DNA from: Marthasterias glacialis
Lineage: Eukaryota > Echinodermata > Asteroidea > Forcipulatida > Asteriidae
Assembly: GCA_911728455.2 (NCBI GenBank)
Contig: OU452230.1
Location: 4,772,412-4,836,411 of the forward strand
Direction: 5' to 3'
DNA: 64,000 bases
This document shows, in pieces, positions 24,352-38,339 of the stretch. Position 1 is the stretch's first letter. Each line of letters opens with the position of its first letter. The position numbers and the translations under genes are program-made. Under the pieces are notes generated by a model that did not search any database, had not been told where the DNA came from, and was given only the letters and a program-made list of their open reading frames with translations.

Positions 24352-25899
24352 AATTTCGTTATTAGTTCGTTTGTTTTCAACAAATCCAATACTATTTTTT
24401 TTTTCCTTTGCATTGATGGCTCCCCGTAGTTTCTCAAATTTTGGTTATCAAAAACTCGGGCCTGTGACAAGAGAAAGGTCTCTAATGTAAAGGTCTAATG
24501 TGCGTCAACTGTTGGACAGACTCCCACTCGCATAAAAAAAATTAAAGAAAATAAAAAAAAAAAAACACTTGTTCCTTCGCCTTTAAAATTGAATATTTCT
24601 TCATAAACAAAACACTTCACACATCCCCACACTACATTTGCATTCAGCGTGTTTCTTTTATAAATGACGTCTGCTTTGGAAAAGAACACGGGTGCAAGAA
24701 TTATCTGAATGTTTACCATTGTGCGATGCAGAAACGGTGCGATCCGCTCAAAAAGGTAGCAATAAATCTTTGTATTGCTGTTAGAGATCTTAATAATTAA
24801 GCCAAAGCTGACAATAATCATTTTTGTGCAGAATATTTCTGAAGGCACGGCCGTTGACTTAATTTGAAAAGGTTGACCGTTTCCTGCAGAGACGCTTTTT
24901 CCACCCCTCGTTTAACCATTCCACAAGGAATGAGTCTAAAAATAAATGGCATCCTGAGTTTAAGCCCAACGGCTCCACCTTAAGACTTGAGGGACCCCGG
25001 GGTGAGAAGGGTAACTAATATGTCATCAAACGGACGATAAAGTTGTTGTTTGCTTTCTGACGCGAATGATAAAGCCACATTGTGAATTCTGTACTCGCCC
25101 GTTAAACAAAAACAACCATTATTATTACTAAATGTTTATGTTCAATTTATTTGATATTATCATTATTATTATTATTTGTTTGGGGCAACTTTCAACTTGC
25201 ATGCACAATTTCACTTATCAAATATGAATTAAGCTAATAAGGTGAACTCCCGTCTTGGGGCAACATCCAATGCACAATTGTTTATGCACAGAGCTTTGTA
25301 AGTGAGCTTATACTACCGTAAAAGTTCAACAATATACCGCCTCCTCAATTTGATAATAAGAGTTTAAATATCAATGTGGGTTATTACGGGGCATTATGGG
25401 CACAAGCTTTCAATCAACTGATAACTCGCCCCTGCCCGATATTTTCATTTCCAAATAATTACCAGCCTGTAAATCGCATACAGTTTGCTTACTCCGTAGG
25501 GAAAAAAGCCTCGAAGCAACTGACCCAGTTTGAACAGAAAAATGATCAAGAATTCCGATTCGACTGACTCAAAAGCACTTTTAATACTGAGTTCAACTTG
25601 GTTCGGTTTTAGATTTCAGGCGGTTAGAAACAAGTCCAAAAGTCAGATGGTCTCAGTGGTACTTTCCCCTGCCTTGCAAAAATACGAACCACGTGACTTA
25701 ACTCTCGCACGCAAAACATGGTTTGTATTCCCTCACGGTTTACTCCTGCCCCTCAAACTGTACACTTTAAAATCCTCACAAATTTCATGATTTTCGATAC
25801 CTTGTGCGGAATGTATATGTGTGTTTGTTTGTTGGGTTATTTGTTTTTTGTTTTTGTTTTTTTCTTCTTTTTTTAACAATACAAAAAGACTCATGCTCA
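24352..25899. other. Non-coding stretch, no gene recognised
   Basis: AT-rich with short ATT repeats near 25150. No supported feature. Confidence 0.4.
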
Positions 25900-26618
25900 T
25901 AGGTTTCCGTTCCTGCCCGCAGATTTCCTAATGGTCACAGGTTTCCTCAATTACGGTACTGAGTTTCTTCGTGCCTATGGGTTTCATCGCGCTTGAAGGT
26001 TCCCTTATGCCGACAGATTTCTTCGAGTTTTAGGAGTGGTCATATCCTCACAAGTTTCCTTAGCTAAAGGCTTTTTCATGCAGACGGATTTCCTCATGCC
26101 AGCAGATTTCCTCATAACTCAAGCTTTCCTCGAGCCAATAGGTTTCTTCATGCCAACATTCTCATAAGTCAAGGTATCTTCTTGCCAGCAGATTTCCTCA
26201 TATTTAAAGGTTTCTTTGTGTTGACAGGTTTCATCATGCCAGCAGTTTTCCGTGTACCTATAAAAGCTTCCTCATAACTCAAAGTATCTTCTTGTCAACA
26301 AATTTCCTTATGCTAACAGTTTTCCTCATAACTCAAGGTTTCCTTGAGACAGAAGGTTTCCTCATGCCAACAGTTTTTCCTCCAGAACTAAATGTATCTC
26401 CTTGACAACAGGTTTCCGTATGCCATCATATTTCCGCCTAACTAAATATTTCCTCATGCTAACAAGTTTTACCAAGCCCATAGTTTTCCTCCTACCAAAA
26501 GTTTTCCTCAAGCCAACAGACTTCCCCATAACTCATTGTATTTTTCTTGCCAACAGGTTTATCAATGCCAACATATTTCCTCATATAAAACATTTCCTCA
26601 TAGGCCTACCTTGATAGT

Positions 26619-26652
<34 letters not shown>

Positions 26653-26965
26653 CAAGCAAAAATCCTCTTGACAAAAGTTTTATTCATACCTGAGGGTTTC
26701 CTCAAGCCGACATATTTACTCAAGCAAACTGGTTTTCTCATATCCGACGGTATATTCATGCTAACTGGTTTCCTCACAACAACAAAAAACAGTTTTCCTT
26801 TAAGCCCAAAGTTTTCTTCGAGCCAACATGTTTCATGATGCCCAAATGTTGCCCTCACGCCTGAAGGTTTCCTCATGCCTACAAGTTTCCTCATGACAAA
26901 ATGTCTTCTCATGCCAGCATATTTTCTTATGCCCAAAGGTTTCCTTATGCAAACGAGCTTCCACA
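25900..26965 (+). repeat. Diverged minisatellite, TTTCCTCATGCCAACAGG units
   Basis: About 1 kb of strongly diverged units of about 18-20 bp, consensus near GGTTTCCTCATGCCAACA, interrupted by a poly-T run at 26621-26649. The minus frame reads as repeated MRKPVGMRKPSG-like peptides, but stops interrupt all frames, so it is not protein coding. The decay suggests an old array. Confidence 0.75.
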
Positions 26966-29900
26966 ATCATTTCTTGTGTTCACATGACCACTGCAAATAA
27001 TAAACCAACGCACAAACCTCTGTTTCACTACCATTATTAAAAGCTGACACTTGTTACAAGTCAGGCTGTTTCATGAAGAAAATCTAACCCCACTGGGGAT
27101 CATGTTCTTCTGGGACATTTTAATGAGAATGCTGATCTACATATAGTAATTGCTGGCTTTTCTATCAGCGCTGTCGCTATTGATGTAACTTTTTTTTCCA
27201 ACTGGAAGCCCTACAAACCAATGGAGGTTCAAAGGTCACACAGGATCTAAACACACGCACGGCACGTCGTGCTTGATGAGGTGACGATAACACGAAATGG
27301 TGTTCTTATCTCCATGCAAAGCCAAAATGTCAAATTCTCTTCCATAATCAAGTAAAAGAAGCGATGTTGTTTTGTTGTCTTCAGAAAGGCCAATTTCTGT
27401 CTGTGTGAAGGGGAGAATCTAAATCTACCCCAGACTTTAAGATTTGCAATTAAAAAAAAGTTTAATAGAAAATGCAACGTATGTATAGAAAGCAATCCCA
27501 AAGAGACTAAGGAACTGGACAATTCATCAAATGTTTTGTTCTTGCACCTCCTATTAAATCAGAAAGAGTTTTCAAACAATTGACTGTGAATGCTAATAAA
27601 TCACCAAAGGAAAATCATTATTATTATTTAAGGTACAGCCATAAAGAAAGAGTAACACGCAGTTTTGAATGACGCTCTCTCTGAAGACGCTCGCTCCCGA
27701 AACACTTCACTTCTAGTTGTGCCTCCATTGCTATATTCTCACAATGTACAGCAAGGGTAATGTGACAGTATAATTTTGATCACTTTTGAGAACATTATGA
27801 CATAATAACTATTCCAAATTTGAAAACCCCCCCCCCCCCCCACGATGAATTTAATATAATCCAACTCCGCTATTTTAAATATTATTATTTGAACCATCGA
27901 ATATTTGATTTAAATGACACACTCTTGCTGAGCTCTTGTTTATGTTTATTTGTTTATTGTATTAGCCTTGGTATTACTGGCATTGGTTGTAATCAAATAA
28001 TTACTGAGATTTATTTTATGTCTTTCTTTCTTTTTCGTTGTTCCTCCTCTTTTTATTGTATTTGTTTTGTTTTTTTTCTTGTCTTGTTTTCTTTCCTTTT
28101 TTTTTTTTTTTTTTCTCCCCCTGTAATGTGGAACTAAAGGGGAATTCATCGCACTTTGGCAAACTTTGGTTTGGAGATCAACATTGTTCGTTTTCGTTGT
28201 GATTGATATTCCTCATAATCTCATAATCATGTACCGAGTCTCATAAGGGTAGACCCAGATGAGATATGGTACCAACTTGACGCCAAAACTGGTGACGTGA
28301 GAGTTTCTCATGTTCCAAAGTAATCCTGCAATTAAAAAAAAACAAACTCGGCCTTAGTCTACCTAGAGCTTAGTGTGTAATTGACACTTTTTATGGTGCC
28401 ACATCAAGTGACTGAAAACGTATGGGTCTTCCACTTTGATATGTACATTTTATGATGCATCGGACCCTTAATTGAAATGTTCTCTTTATAGTGTGGTGTT
28501 TAACTGTTTGTGTAGATACTAAATCAAAATATATATATATATATTTTTATTTTTTTTTATTATTTGTTTTGCGTGTAAAAAAACAGGGAATCGCCCACTC
28601 GTATAAATCTTTGGCAATGTTGGCATACAGTGACGGGCAGCACTTAACTTCTCTGTTGTTGAGTTGAGATATCGGTGGAGGTGCATTTCGTGGTTGCCTG
28701 GAATCTATACTCAAGCAACGTTTATATTTGTTTAGTTGAATTGTCTAGCGAGGTTATACCATGTTTTCAAAACAGAGGTCGATAGATGCCCATCCTCTAC
28801 TATCTAATCAGAAATGGCGTTGCCGCTTACGCAACCATGGTCAATATGCCGGACTCTACGACTGTACACCGTGCTGGGCTTCCATTTAATTCCGGGGATA
28901 CACCTGTCCAGTTCAGGGTATTATGTATCATTACGACACTGAGGTGAAATTGTAGAGCTACATTGACAATTCAATTACGGACGCGAGTATCCCTGTACCT
29001 GCAAATGAGAGCATCGCTAAAAGAGGGTTTTTTGATACTTATGTGCTTTGGAGACGGTCAATGCCTGGAATTGCACTTTTGACAAAACATAGAAATATCG
29101 ATTTTGCGGGAAAATCACCGTATCCTGTTTGTCCTTTATCTTCTACTTCTTCTTCTTATTTTGTTTCGTTTTTCCCCTATATTTTTGGAGAAATGTTTTT
29201 AACAGGGATTGAGAAGGGGTTTAGTGTTTCAAATACGCCTTTTCTCAAACCTTAGAAAATTCAATTACTTTATTTTTCTCAGTCGTATTTCATGTAGTGG
29301 GGTGAGATTTGTAATAGATCAATATGCATAGACGCAGTTGGCATTTTACTAAACACTTGTGTAACGTTGCAGGAGAAAGCAACACATACCCGTGTACGAC
29401 TTGTTTTCTGTTTTCTCTCTACACCGGTACTTTAGTTCTAACACTGAGTGGTTGTCATACAATGACATAGGGTAACCCCCAAATAAGATGTAAATAATTA
29501 CACATTCAGTTCAACTTATAACAAGTCAATTCATACACTTAAGAAACTACACTGTACGAAAATGATGTTTAAATCATGAACCATGTGGGCGAATTGAGCA
29601 TTAGCCTGTATACTATAACAATATTCAGACTGCATTTAAAATGCGTGTGATGGAGATGTTCCAAGGGCGCAGGATGCTATAAAAAGGGCACCACATAAAT
29701 TAAAGAGAAACACATCTGCATCCACGTTGCAACGTTCGTAAAGTCTGTGAGAATTAACATCTGGGATGTAAACAATTTGCCAGTATTGCACACTTCAGCG
29801 ATATCAGTTCAATGTCACAAGACTTAAGTTGACAGTGATATCTCCATTACTTTATATCGGTTAGTTCCAGCCGCTTTTTTAAATTTGACCAAATCCACAC

Positions 29901-30123
29901 ACACTAAATACTCGAGTGTAACCAAGCTCCCACATTCAACGGTCGCCACAGTAATGAATAATTATGTGGATGTTCGTTGGGGGTGTGTGGGGAATGTTTT
30001 GCTTTTATTAGTCTCCTAACAACAGTGGTCTCCATTTCAAGGAGGTGAAGACCGTTTCCCATCTCAACAGCATTATGAGGCTCACTCCGATTAGAGACAA
30101 CGTAGAGGATTGGTACTCATAAA

Positions 30124-30154
<31 letters not shown>

Positions 30155-31068
30155 TCAATCTAAATTAAACAAGCTATGTTGTTATAAAGTTCACAACAGT
30201 ACAAACCCACCAGAGAAGTAAGTTCGACAAATAACAGATTGTTATTTCGATTGCCGAAATAATTAAAACGAACAACTTAAACATATCCGAACAACTTAAA
30301 CCATTTTTGTTTTTAATTTAGTATTAATATTATATCATTTTCTCTCAAATCACTACAACGTCACCTAATTCGATACATTGTCTAAATAGTGGTTGTAGGT
30401 GTGTTTGTCAAATCTTAGCATCAGCAAAAATAAAAATAAATACAACATAAAAACACGTCGGCTCGGATCTCGTTTTAAATGACTTTTTTCAAAGTAAAAT
30501 ACACAAACCTGAAATCTAGCCTATGCAGTTATCTCTAAACATTGACTGAATTGTCATTAAATCATTCCTTTTAGGCATATTATTGTGCGTGTGTGTTGGT
30601 GTGTGTGACTGTCTCCAGCTATACTTCAAAACCAAAAAGGTTTGATCAATCTATATTATACACAAAAGTTAACGGACCCTTAAAATTGCAATTCGGCATG
30701 CTCTTCCTGTATAATTCACCGCATCGAATAATTGACCCGGCACATATAGTTAATAATAAATATTCATTTGACAAAGAGACACCACACCATTCTGTTTTCC
30801 TTGATTAAAAAAAGGTATACATATACAATGTGCACATTCGCCAGTCAAGGTTTCCCGACTATTTCAGTTTATTAAATGTAAAAACCCTTGAACCCATGCT
30901 CGCTTACATTTATTGTGCATCGGATTATGAACTGTGTCAGAATATTGAACCGACAAAGGGTCCGTGCGGGCTATATCCATTTCAGGTCAGCGTAACTTCT
31001 TCTGGGTCAACATGATCAGCAATCCGAGTCGAACGTATTTTGACCAAGAACATGAATTTATGGGGGGA
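26966..31068. other. Non-coding stretch, no gene recognised
   Basis: AT-rich DNA with a poly-C run at 27827-27841, a T-rich segment at 28020-28120 and TA runs at 28530 and 30123-30150. Except for the TATA box listed separately, nothing could be supported. Confidence 0.35.
29678..29688 (+). promoter_or_regulatory. Candidate TATA box
   Basis: TATAAAAAGGG is a strong match to the animal TATA consensus and lies in a locally GC-richer setting. A start site would be expected near 29708. No downstream exon with a recognisable start codon and donor site was found. Confidence 0.2.
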
Positions 31069-31119
31069 CAAAAACAAACAAACAAACAAACAAACAAACA
31101 AACAAACAAACAAACAAAC
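31069..31119 (+). repeat. (AAAC)n tract
   Basis: About 12 tetranucleotide units, pure after the first few bases. Confidence 0.93.
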
Positions 31120-31547
31120 TACAGATTACGCTGACTGTTAACTGGTACAGACCTTTCCCTGGGTAAATTCTGATTCGGGATATTAAGATAATGAACAATA
31201 GTTCATTTTTTATTTTTTTATTTATTTTTTTTTTTTTTTACATTTAATGAACTGAAAGATTCTTTACCATGGCAGTACTTAAAAAGGTTGTTGTGCTTCG
31301 TATTGAGCAAAGTAAAGATTTTCTGAAATAAAAAATACAAAAAAATAAGAAATAAAAAAAGAAAAATCCTCATAAGTAATTCAGTTGTACGGGAAAACCA
31401 GTTTTTATGTACTCATAAAGTACTTGAACAGGGGAACTGGTACCAACTTATGTTACAATAAACAATCAGAAAAGTTGTGGGAAAATTCATTAGTTTTAAA
31501 GAGATAAACAAAATCTATTTCAAGGAAGACTTGTTCTGAGGAATAAA

Positions 31548-31787
31548 AAGAAAGAAGAAAGAAAGAAAGAAAGAAGAAGAAGAAGAAGAAGAAGAAGAAG
31601 AAGAAGAAGAAGAAGAAGAAGAAGAAGAAGAAGAAGAAGAAGAAGAAGAAGAAGAAGAAGAAGAAGAAGAAGAAGAAGAAGAAGAAGAAGAAGAAGAAGA
31701 AGAAGAAGAAGAAGAAGAAGAAGAAGAAGAAGAAGAAGAAGAAGAAGAAGAAGAAGAAGAAGAAGAAGAAGAAGAAGAAGAAGAAGA
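31548..31787 (+). repeat. (GAA)n trinucleotide tract, about 72 pure units
   Basis: GAAA units at 31550-31570 lead into about 216 bp of uninterrupted AAG/GAA. Long pure polypurine GAA tracts can form triplex DNA. Serine and phenylalanine runs translated from it are artefacts. Confidence 0.95.
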
Positions 31788-32911
31788 CAAAAGGAATTGA
31801 GTCTAAGGGCTGATTATACACTGTAGTTATTTTCCGGACTACGACTTCTATTACAACCACGAGAAATCATCCCAGTTTGGCTGTGTCACCCGTACACTGC
31901 CAATTTATCTTATCACTCCACCGGAGACATCAAGCAGGCCAAGTTCTACGAATCGCCGGGGACCGTCCACAAATCAATTTCTGCATGCGTTTAGCGTTTT
32001 ATCGAAAAGCGACAATTTTTCGTTCTGGATAGCGTCCCTTGGTGTTTAATAATGCATCATCTTTCATCCTTGGGAGCTTTTTTCATGAGAATGAATTTGA
32101 TCTGGTAATAACCTAGAATTTACACAGCCTCTAAACGACTGTGGACTTTGGCCCAATTCGACCTGTGGGACCATTTTTGCCCATTTAGATGATTAAAAAG
32201 ACGGCTATCAGTCTTACTTATCATCCCTTTATAATTTGTCCCTTCTGAGTTCTTCCAACTTTTGATCATGCGTCTCTTGATATAAACTATAGACACAAAC
32301 TTGTATCACTACTACTGTGTCTTAATAAAGGTTCCCCCCCAAAGAAAAAACCAGCCTCTTTCATGTGTATGCATTCGTATTAAAGCGATGTTGCCTCTTC
32401 AGTTAAAACCGTCGTTCAATTTCAATTTGAGGCATGCAAATTCATCCGCATTCAATCACTTGAACAAAGCGGACGCAACTAGAGATTTCTGCAAAGAGCT
32501 GCTATGAATTTCAACGATGATGAGTGGATTGATAAATTAAATGGTTATCTCTTTTTAATTGCATGACCCAAAAGAACAATGTTTACTGCTTACACGTTGG
32601 GTAAAATTGATTGTTTTAAGGAGCTTTCAATTTCGCGTGAAGTAGAATAATGGGACGTTTAAATTGGCTGCTCATTTGCCGAAAATGATGGGAAAAACCT
32701 GTACTTAAATTATTGGTGGTTTGGAGGGGGAAAATAAAATATGAAGTACTTAAATCAAAATTGAAAACAGCGATGAATAAAAATTGGTACCTTTTTTGTT
32801 AACCAATCCAAGACTGATAAAAACAATTATCGGGTTAAACATATGTTGTTAAAGGTCAGATTAAGATTGAATGGAGTTGGTAGGAGGATGTCACGTATTT
32901 TATGACCGTGG
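31788..32911. other. Non-coding stretch, no gene recognised
   Basis: Mixed composition with no open frame that looks coding and no recognised repeat. Confidence 0.4.
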
Positions 32912-33811
32912 TAACCCTATCAGGACCGGAGGGGGGGGGGGGGGGGGTTGGCACAATGTGCCCCCCCCCCCTGCCAATTTTATCCCCGTTACTTTTTGAC
33001 GCTTAGTCCGATCACCGCGAAATTTTTCCCAAAATATATCTAGAATCATGTAGACAAAAAATAATTCATACCGGGGATAACTGTTGCCATGGCAACCATT
33101 TGTTTGACCTTAAAAAAAATTATTTTTACTTTGTGAACATAGTATCCACTTGTTTTTAATTTCTTTGCCAGAACAGTGATAGTGATGAGTTACGTGATAG
33201 TCTGAAATGGTTTTGGGAATTCAAAATGGCCGACATGTTAGGCGGCCGTCTTGGATTTTGTGTCTTAAGCCTGTAATTAGGTGATCAAATTATATCAAGT
33301 TCTTTAACAAAGGAATATTTTCTACATGCTAATTTCGTACTTTTCACACCCCCAAAAAATGTTTAGATTTGTCAATCAAGCCTTATAATTTTTCTTTTGG
33401 CCCTTGTCGGCGGCCATTTTGATTTGTAAGTGGGAAAAAAAAAAAAAAAAAAATGCAAATAAAAACACATAAATTAATGGATTATAACGCCCCAAAGGTG
33501 ACTCTAGTAACTTAATTAGGTTCAAAGTATATTGATCTTGTTCAAATGTACACGTTTGCCAAGTTTCAAAATATTCGGACGAAGAATATAGAAGGTATGG
33601 TGGAAAACAAGATTTTTGTCCAAAAATGGGGGGAAAACAGTCAAAACGCCCTCTAGTGACGATTTTCTGAATGTTTTGACGTCTGTATGTAAATATCGGT
33701 AAAGTGACCAATTGTGTCAAGGTTCATCAAAATCGTTCAACCACTTTGGAAGATACGGAGGGGGCGCTATGCCCCCCCCCCCCCCCCCCGCCTTCGGTCC
33801 TGATAGGGTTA
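32912..33811. mobile_element. TIR element with CCCTATCAGGACCG termini
   Basis: The two ends are inverted repeats: TAACCCTATCAGGACCG at 32912 and its complement ending at 33811, each followed inward by a G/C homopolymer. The right flank reads TTAA and the left GTAA, so a TTAA target (piggyBac-like) with one mutation is possible. The 900-bp interior has no transposase frame. It contains GGCCATTTTGA and CGCCCTCTAGTGAC segments of the sort common in non-autonomous elements. Confidence 0.6.
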
Positions 33812-34350
33812 ATTAGTACTTGTATACACAGATGCATCAAACCGTAAGATTAGCAACGCCTGAACTTTGATGACCACGCACGCGTTTCTAATCACTCCAT
33901 CAACACGTTCAAGTCAGAAACAGAAACTCTGAGCATTGAAGCGTTTGAAGATCCATAATAAAGGGCCATATGGAATACGAAATCATAAATAAAACATTTG
34001 ACTAAGAACTATTTATAGGAAGTTGCTATAGAACCCTATTTCATACATCATACGCGGTTACTGCCTGCCCATAGTCTGCCATTCTGGAAGTCACATTGCA
34101 TGTAATAATTATGGCTCGTGTCTTATGCTCGTTGCCTAAAACTGCTCACTTTCTCGGGTCAGAACTAGCCCAGATTCCGGGTCCGAGAGTAAGGTGCTAA
34201 ATTGTAAGCTGGAAAAAGAGAGTATTAAAACTTATTATTTGTTTTTATTTGTTTATGTATTTTGTATCTAGACCGCTCGGCCACGACACTCCACTCCATA
34301 AGACAAATCAACAAAACGTTGAATGATTAATACGATTATTAGTCAGACAT

Positions 34351-34570
34351 ACCCGTCTCTTTGTGAAAACGCAAGAGCGGCTAACCCACTTTTTTAGCGT
34401 GTTTTTTACATAGTGAAGGGCGGGAATGTCACGTGATCACGCGCGCGTTGACGTGCTCGTCTCTTCATGAAAACACAAATACGACTTGAAGTACACGCCC
34501 TTCAATTTTGACACAATGAATACATTGTACATGTTCAGGGGTGCCCGTCTCTTCGTGAAAACGCAAAATG
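34351..34570 (+). repeat. Three direct copies of a CCGTCTCTTCGTGAAAACGC motif
   Basis: Copies start near 34353, 34458 and 34547, spaced about 90-105 bp, with few differences. A partial fourth copy may lie at 34733. A GC-rich TCACGTGATCACGCGCGCG stretch lies between copies 1 and 2. It resembles the iterated-motif elements elsewhere in the window but no inverted end was found. Confidence 0.45.
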
Positions 34571-37500
34571 CAATTACTTCGATGAATAAATGCTCACTTA
34601 CCAATTAGTGTAATTAAAAAAGACATAAATTTGATTAAGGAGCAATTTGTGATAGCTTACAATATGTTTAAAGGCAAAAAATGAGGGGGAACAAATCTCA
34701 AAAATGTAGAAAAGAAGATATTATTTTGACATGCCTGTCTCTAGATTATTAAGACTTATTCCTGAACAGAGTTGTCAGCTAAATCGAATCCCAGCGGGAG
34801 GCTATTTGTATCTTGACCGGAAAACTAATTTCGCAAATTATGACATCAACGGTTCCAACTGACATCAGGAAATCCTCGGGTGACAATACTTCAAGCACTC
34901 TAACCATGATTCTGACATAGCCTTCACGAAGTTTGCATCATGAAAAGAATTTGTCTGAAAGCGAATTATCCCATCGGGGCCATCTTTATCATTCTGTTTC
35001 AAATGAGGACACTGGCATTCTCGTATCTGAAAACCCTTGGATGACAACGACAAGAAGTACAGTTTGTTTTATATTTATTTACTTATCTATTTATGTATTT
35101 GTTTATTTATTGATTTATTTATTTTTATGATCCTGATGTAGCCATTCACAAATAACATAAGATCCATGTCCTGAACTCCCAGTATTCTACAAAAATAATT
35201 TCCCAAAGTAATAGGGCCCCTTGACGGTCCTCTAACAGGGCCCAAAAAGGTGACATCATTTCTGGAATGCTTTCCCATAATATTGGTACATGCATGTATA
35301 TCAATACCTCCATTAGTAATAATGCATCCTAAACAAAAGAATCACCTTCAAGCCACACCAACACGGGTGCACTTCAACTTGAGGGGGACATTCGTTTCAC
35401 AATAAGGACGCGAATGGTATCTATAATCGAGAACTGGCAGAATACAGTCGTTTACAACACAGTCACCTTGAATATTGCCATATTACATTCAACATCTCCA
35501 CATCATTACAAATAAACAAAAACAATAGAATTTAATCATGACAAGAAAAACCGTTCACGGTTCAGACCAACCATACAAAATTGCATAGGGGATAAGTAAT
35601 TGTAGTTTGGTTACACTCGTACACCAAGGTGTGATAAGCACTGTGTGCTGCTTTCTGATTACTGTGGCGAAATAATAATAATATTAACAATGAAACATAT
35701 TTTAAACGGGTAGTCAAAATCGCTGAGCATTTTGTGGGGGGATTTAAATGTTTGGATTATTGTATGTATTTATTTATTTATATATTTATTTATATATGTA
35801 ATTATCAACTAAGTATTTGTTTATTTGTTATTATTATTATTATTTTTTTTTTTTATATCTAAGTGTATTTTTAATTCTCAAATTTGCTTTGCAAATACAG
35901 GTTAGTATTCAGATAGGCCACATCATAAACACCATTGATTTGCTCTCTGAGAGATTGCCCATCAAATAATCCCCCAGTCAACCATTAACAAATATTTTCC
36001 GCTTTTTAGCAAGTCTGAAGTTTTTTGCAATGATCACCCGTCCTTTAATAATAACCAGCGGTATACATCGACTTCGATTATTTCGCTGTCACCAACTGCG
36101 TTTTTATTTTTCAGGCCCTCAGCTGTCATATTAAATTGTTAGATTACTATGTCTCGCTGTTGTCGTAAATGAAAACATATCAGTGTGCTAGTATAGCTCG
36201 TCCTGCCATTTCCGAGTCGCCGGTATCACCGAAAATACCCGTTTTTCATAACGGTGTTTGATAAAACTTCGCCCGCTGAGGGTGAGAAACCGTTGTGTTT
36301 TTTTTTTTTTTTGGGGGGGGGGTTGGGTTTTTTTTTTGTTTTTTTTTATGATGAATGCAATTAAGCCTTCTAAAGCTTAATAAAAGTTACCTAAAAAAAT
36401 GTTAAATATCAGCTGTACTCGATTGTACTCGAACTGTCAAACTCCAGATTTCAAACTATTGTTTTCCAATTTAAAAGAGACGGTAAATAAAAAATAAAAA
36501 ATCATATCGTCGATATAAATTTTAACACAATACCGACGCATTAAATGTGTGTTATTCTGTGTTCGTCATTATTTACTGTCACAAAGCCGTCAGAAAATTT
36601 ACGAACCTTGTTTTGTTTTTGTTTTTCTGTTTTTTCTGGGGTTTTTTTTTTGTTTTTGTTTTTTTGTTTTAACCTCAACCAGCAGCATCTTAAAAATGTT
36701 CATAAAAATGACACATTTTGAGTGTGACCCTGCCAAGAATATGCCAACATTTCCTGTGGGTATTTCACGCGGCAATTCTGTTGCCACAAGACCGCCACAT
36801 TTCGACTCCGAATGGACATTATTTGTCTCGCAGAATTTTAGAAAAGGCCCTTCGGTTCTTCGTGGAGAATAATCTGACAGCATCCAACGTTATTTTTGGG
36901 TCACGTTTTTCCTCTTGTCTGTGTTGCCGTTGCACGTCTGTTTTTACTCGAAATGAAATTTTGAGGGAACTGGAGTGGCGGGTGCCGTGATATCAAATTC
37001 AGCAGAGGATCTGGATCAATAGGTTAAATCATAGACAACGTCAGGGCACCGAAATTTTAAGTATTCACTGAGCCTCGGGCAGTAGATTTGGGTGTAGGGG
37101 ACTTCACGGATGAGAAAACAAAATAATAATAATAAGGATTTTATATTAAAAGTAGTCCACAACAGGACAATGTACAACAGTACTGAAACTACTTACTCTA
37201 TGGTAACCAAGTTACAGAGGAACAAAGCAAACAACAAACTATTTTGTGAGTCAAAACAATATGACGTTACGTTACTGGTGGAATTGTAGATTATTTTACC
37301 GTTTACCTTACAGTGTGTTTTTTGTGTGGTTTTTTTTTTGTTTTTTTTTTCAGTTTAATTGGAAAATCATATTTTATAATATACATTTCTTTTCGACTGA
37401 GGGAACGATTGAAGCAAGGAGTAAAACACCAAAAGGTCATAAATGAACAAATGAAATCAATAGTTTGGGTGACTACCAGTATAGCCGAAATCAGAGAATA

Positions 37501-38339
37501 GACTCGCATCAAGTGTAGATTCGAGCATACAAGTACATTCAATGCACGAGTCTCAGTTTCTCGTCCATTTCCATTTAGCAATCACTTCTACTAAATGAAT
37601 CAGGCAAATGATTTGGGTATGTCAACGTTGAACCGTTATCTGATTAAATCACTGCATCCGTTGAGACATTACGTTGCGAAGTTTCAAGTAATTTTCCACG
37701 AAGGGCCCTATATGGAACCTATACCCCACATTGTACTTGCGTATGTTATTACTCGAACATTCCCAACTTGTACAGCCAATTTATATTACCATACGCAAGA
37801 CGATACGAGAGCCCTTTTCTCTTTTGGCCTAGATGAGTGGATACGAGCCCATCTTTCAAGTTAACACGTCCTGCTCATTTCATATTGCCATCAATGCAAA
37901 GTCTATGGTTTCACTCCCGTTAACGTTGACGGACATTAGGTGTCCTCCCTGCAAGAGAACGTGGGCCCAATAACCCTGTTTCTTAAGCTCTATGATTCCA
38001 TCAAGCTTGTCAATTACTTTACGGAATTCAACGAGTACAAAAGCCTCCTGGTAATTACAAAAGAGTAACCCAACTATTCAAAACCCAACTATGTTTCCAG
38101 TGAATACTCACCGCGACCGATTTAGTGGGATTCTTTTGGGGGTTGTTTCTTCTATCAAACTACGCTATAACTCCATCCACTGTGGTAAATCTGACAATGA
38201 TGAGAAATCTGTAATCCGATCCTATAGCGGATCGTTTAAAGTGCCAAGTTACGTAATTATATAAGTAAAAATAATAAGTAACTTACGCGTTCCAGGCTCG
38301 ACCTTTTCTCCTGTCTAATAAATGTCAAAGGTTAGTTCG
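34571..38339. other. Non-coding stretch, no gene recognised
   Basis: AT-rich with TTTA-rich segments (35060-35130, 35760-35850) and T/G homopolymers (36298-36350, 36610-36670). No coding signal supported. Confidence 0.4.

Noticed and set aside
26598..26966. Basic repetitive protein (MRKPVGMRKPSG-like) on minus
   Set aside because: It is a reading of the decayed minisatellite with a poly-T insertion; other parts of the array are interrupted by stops.
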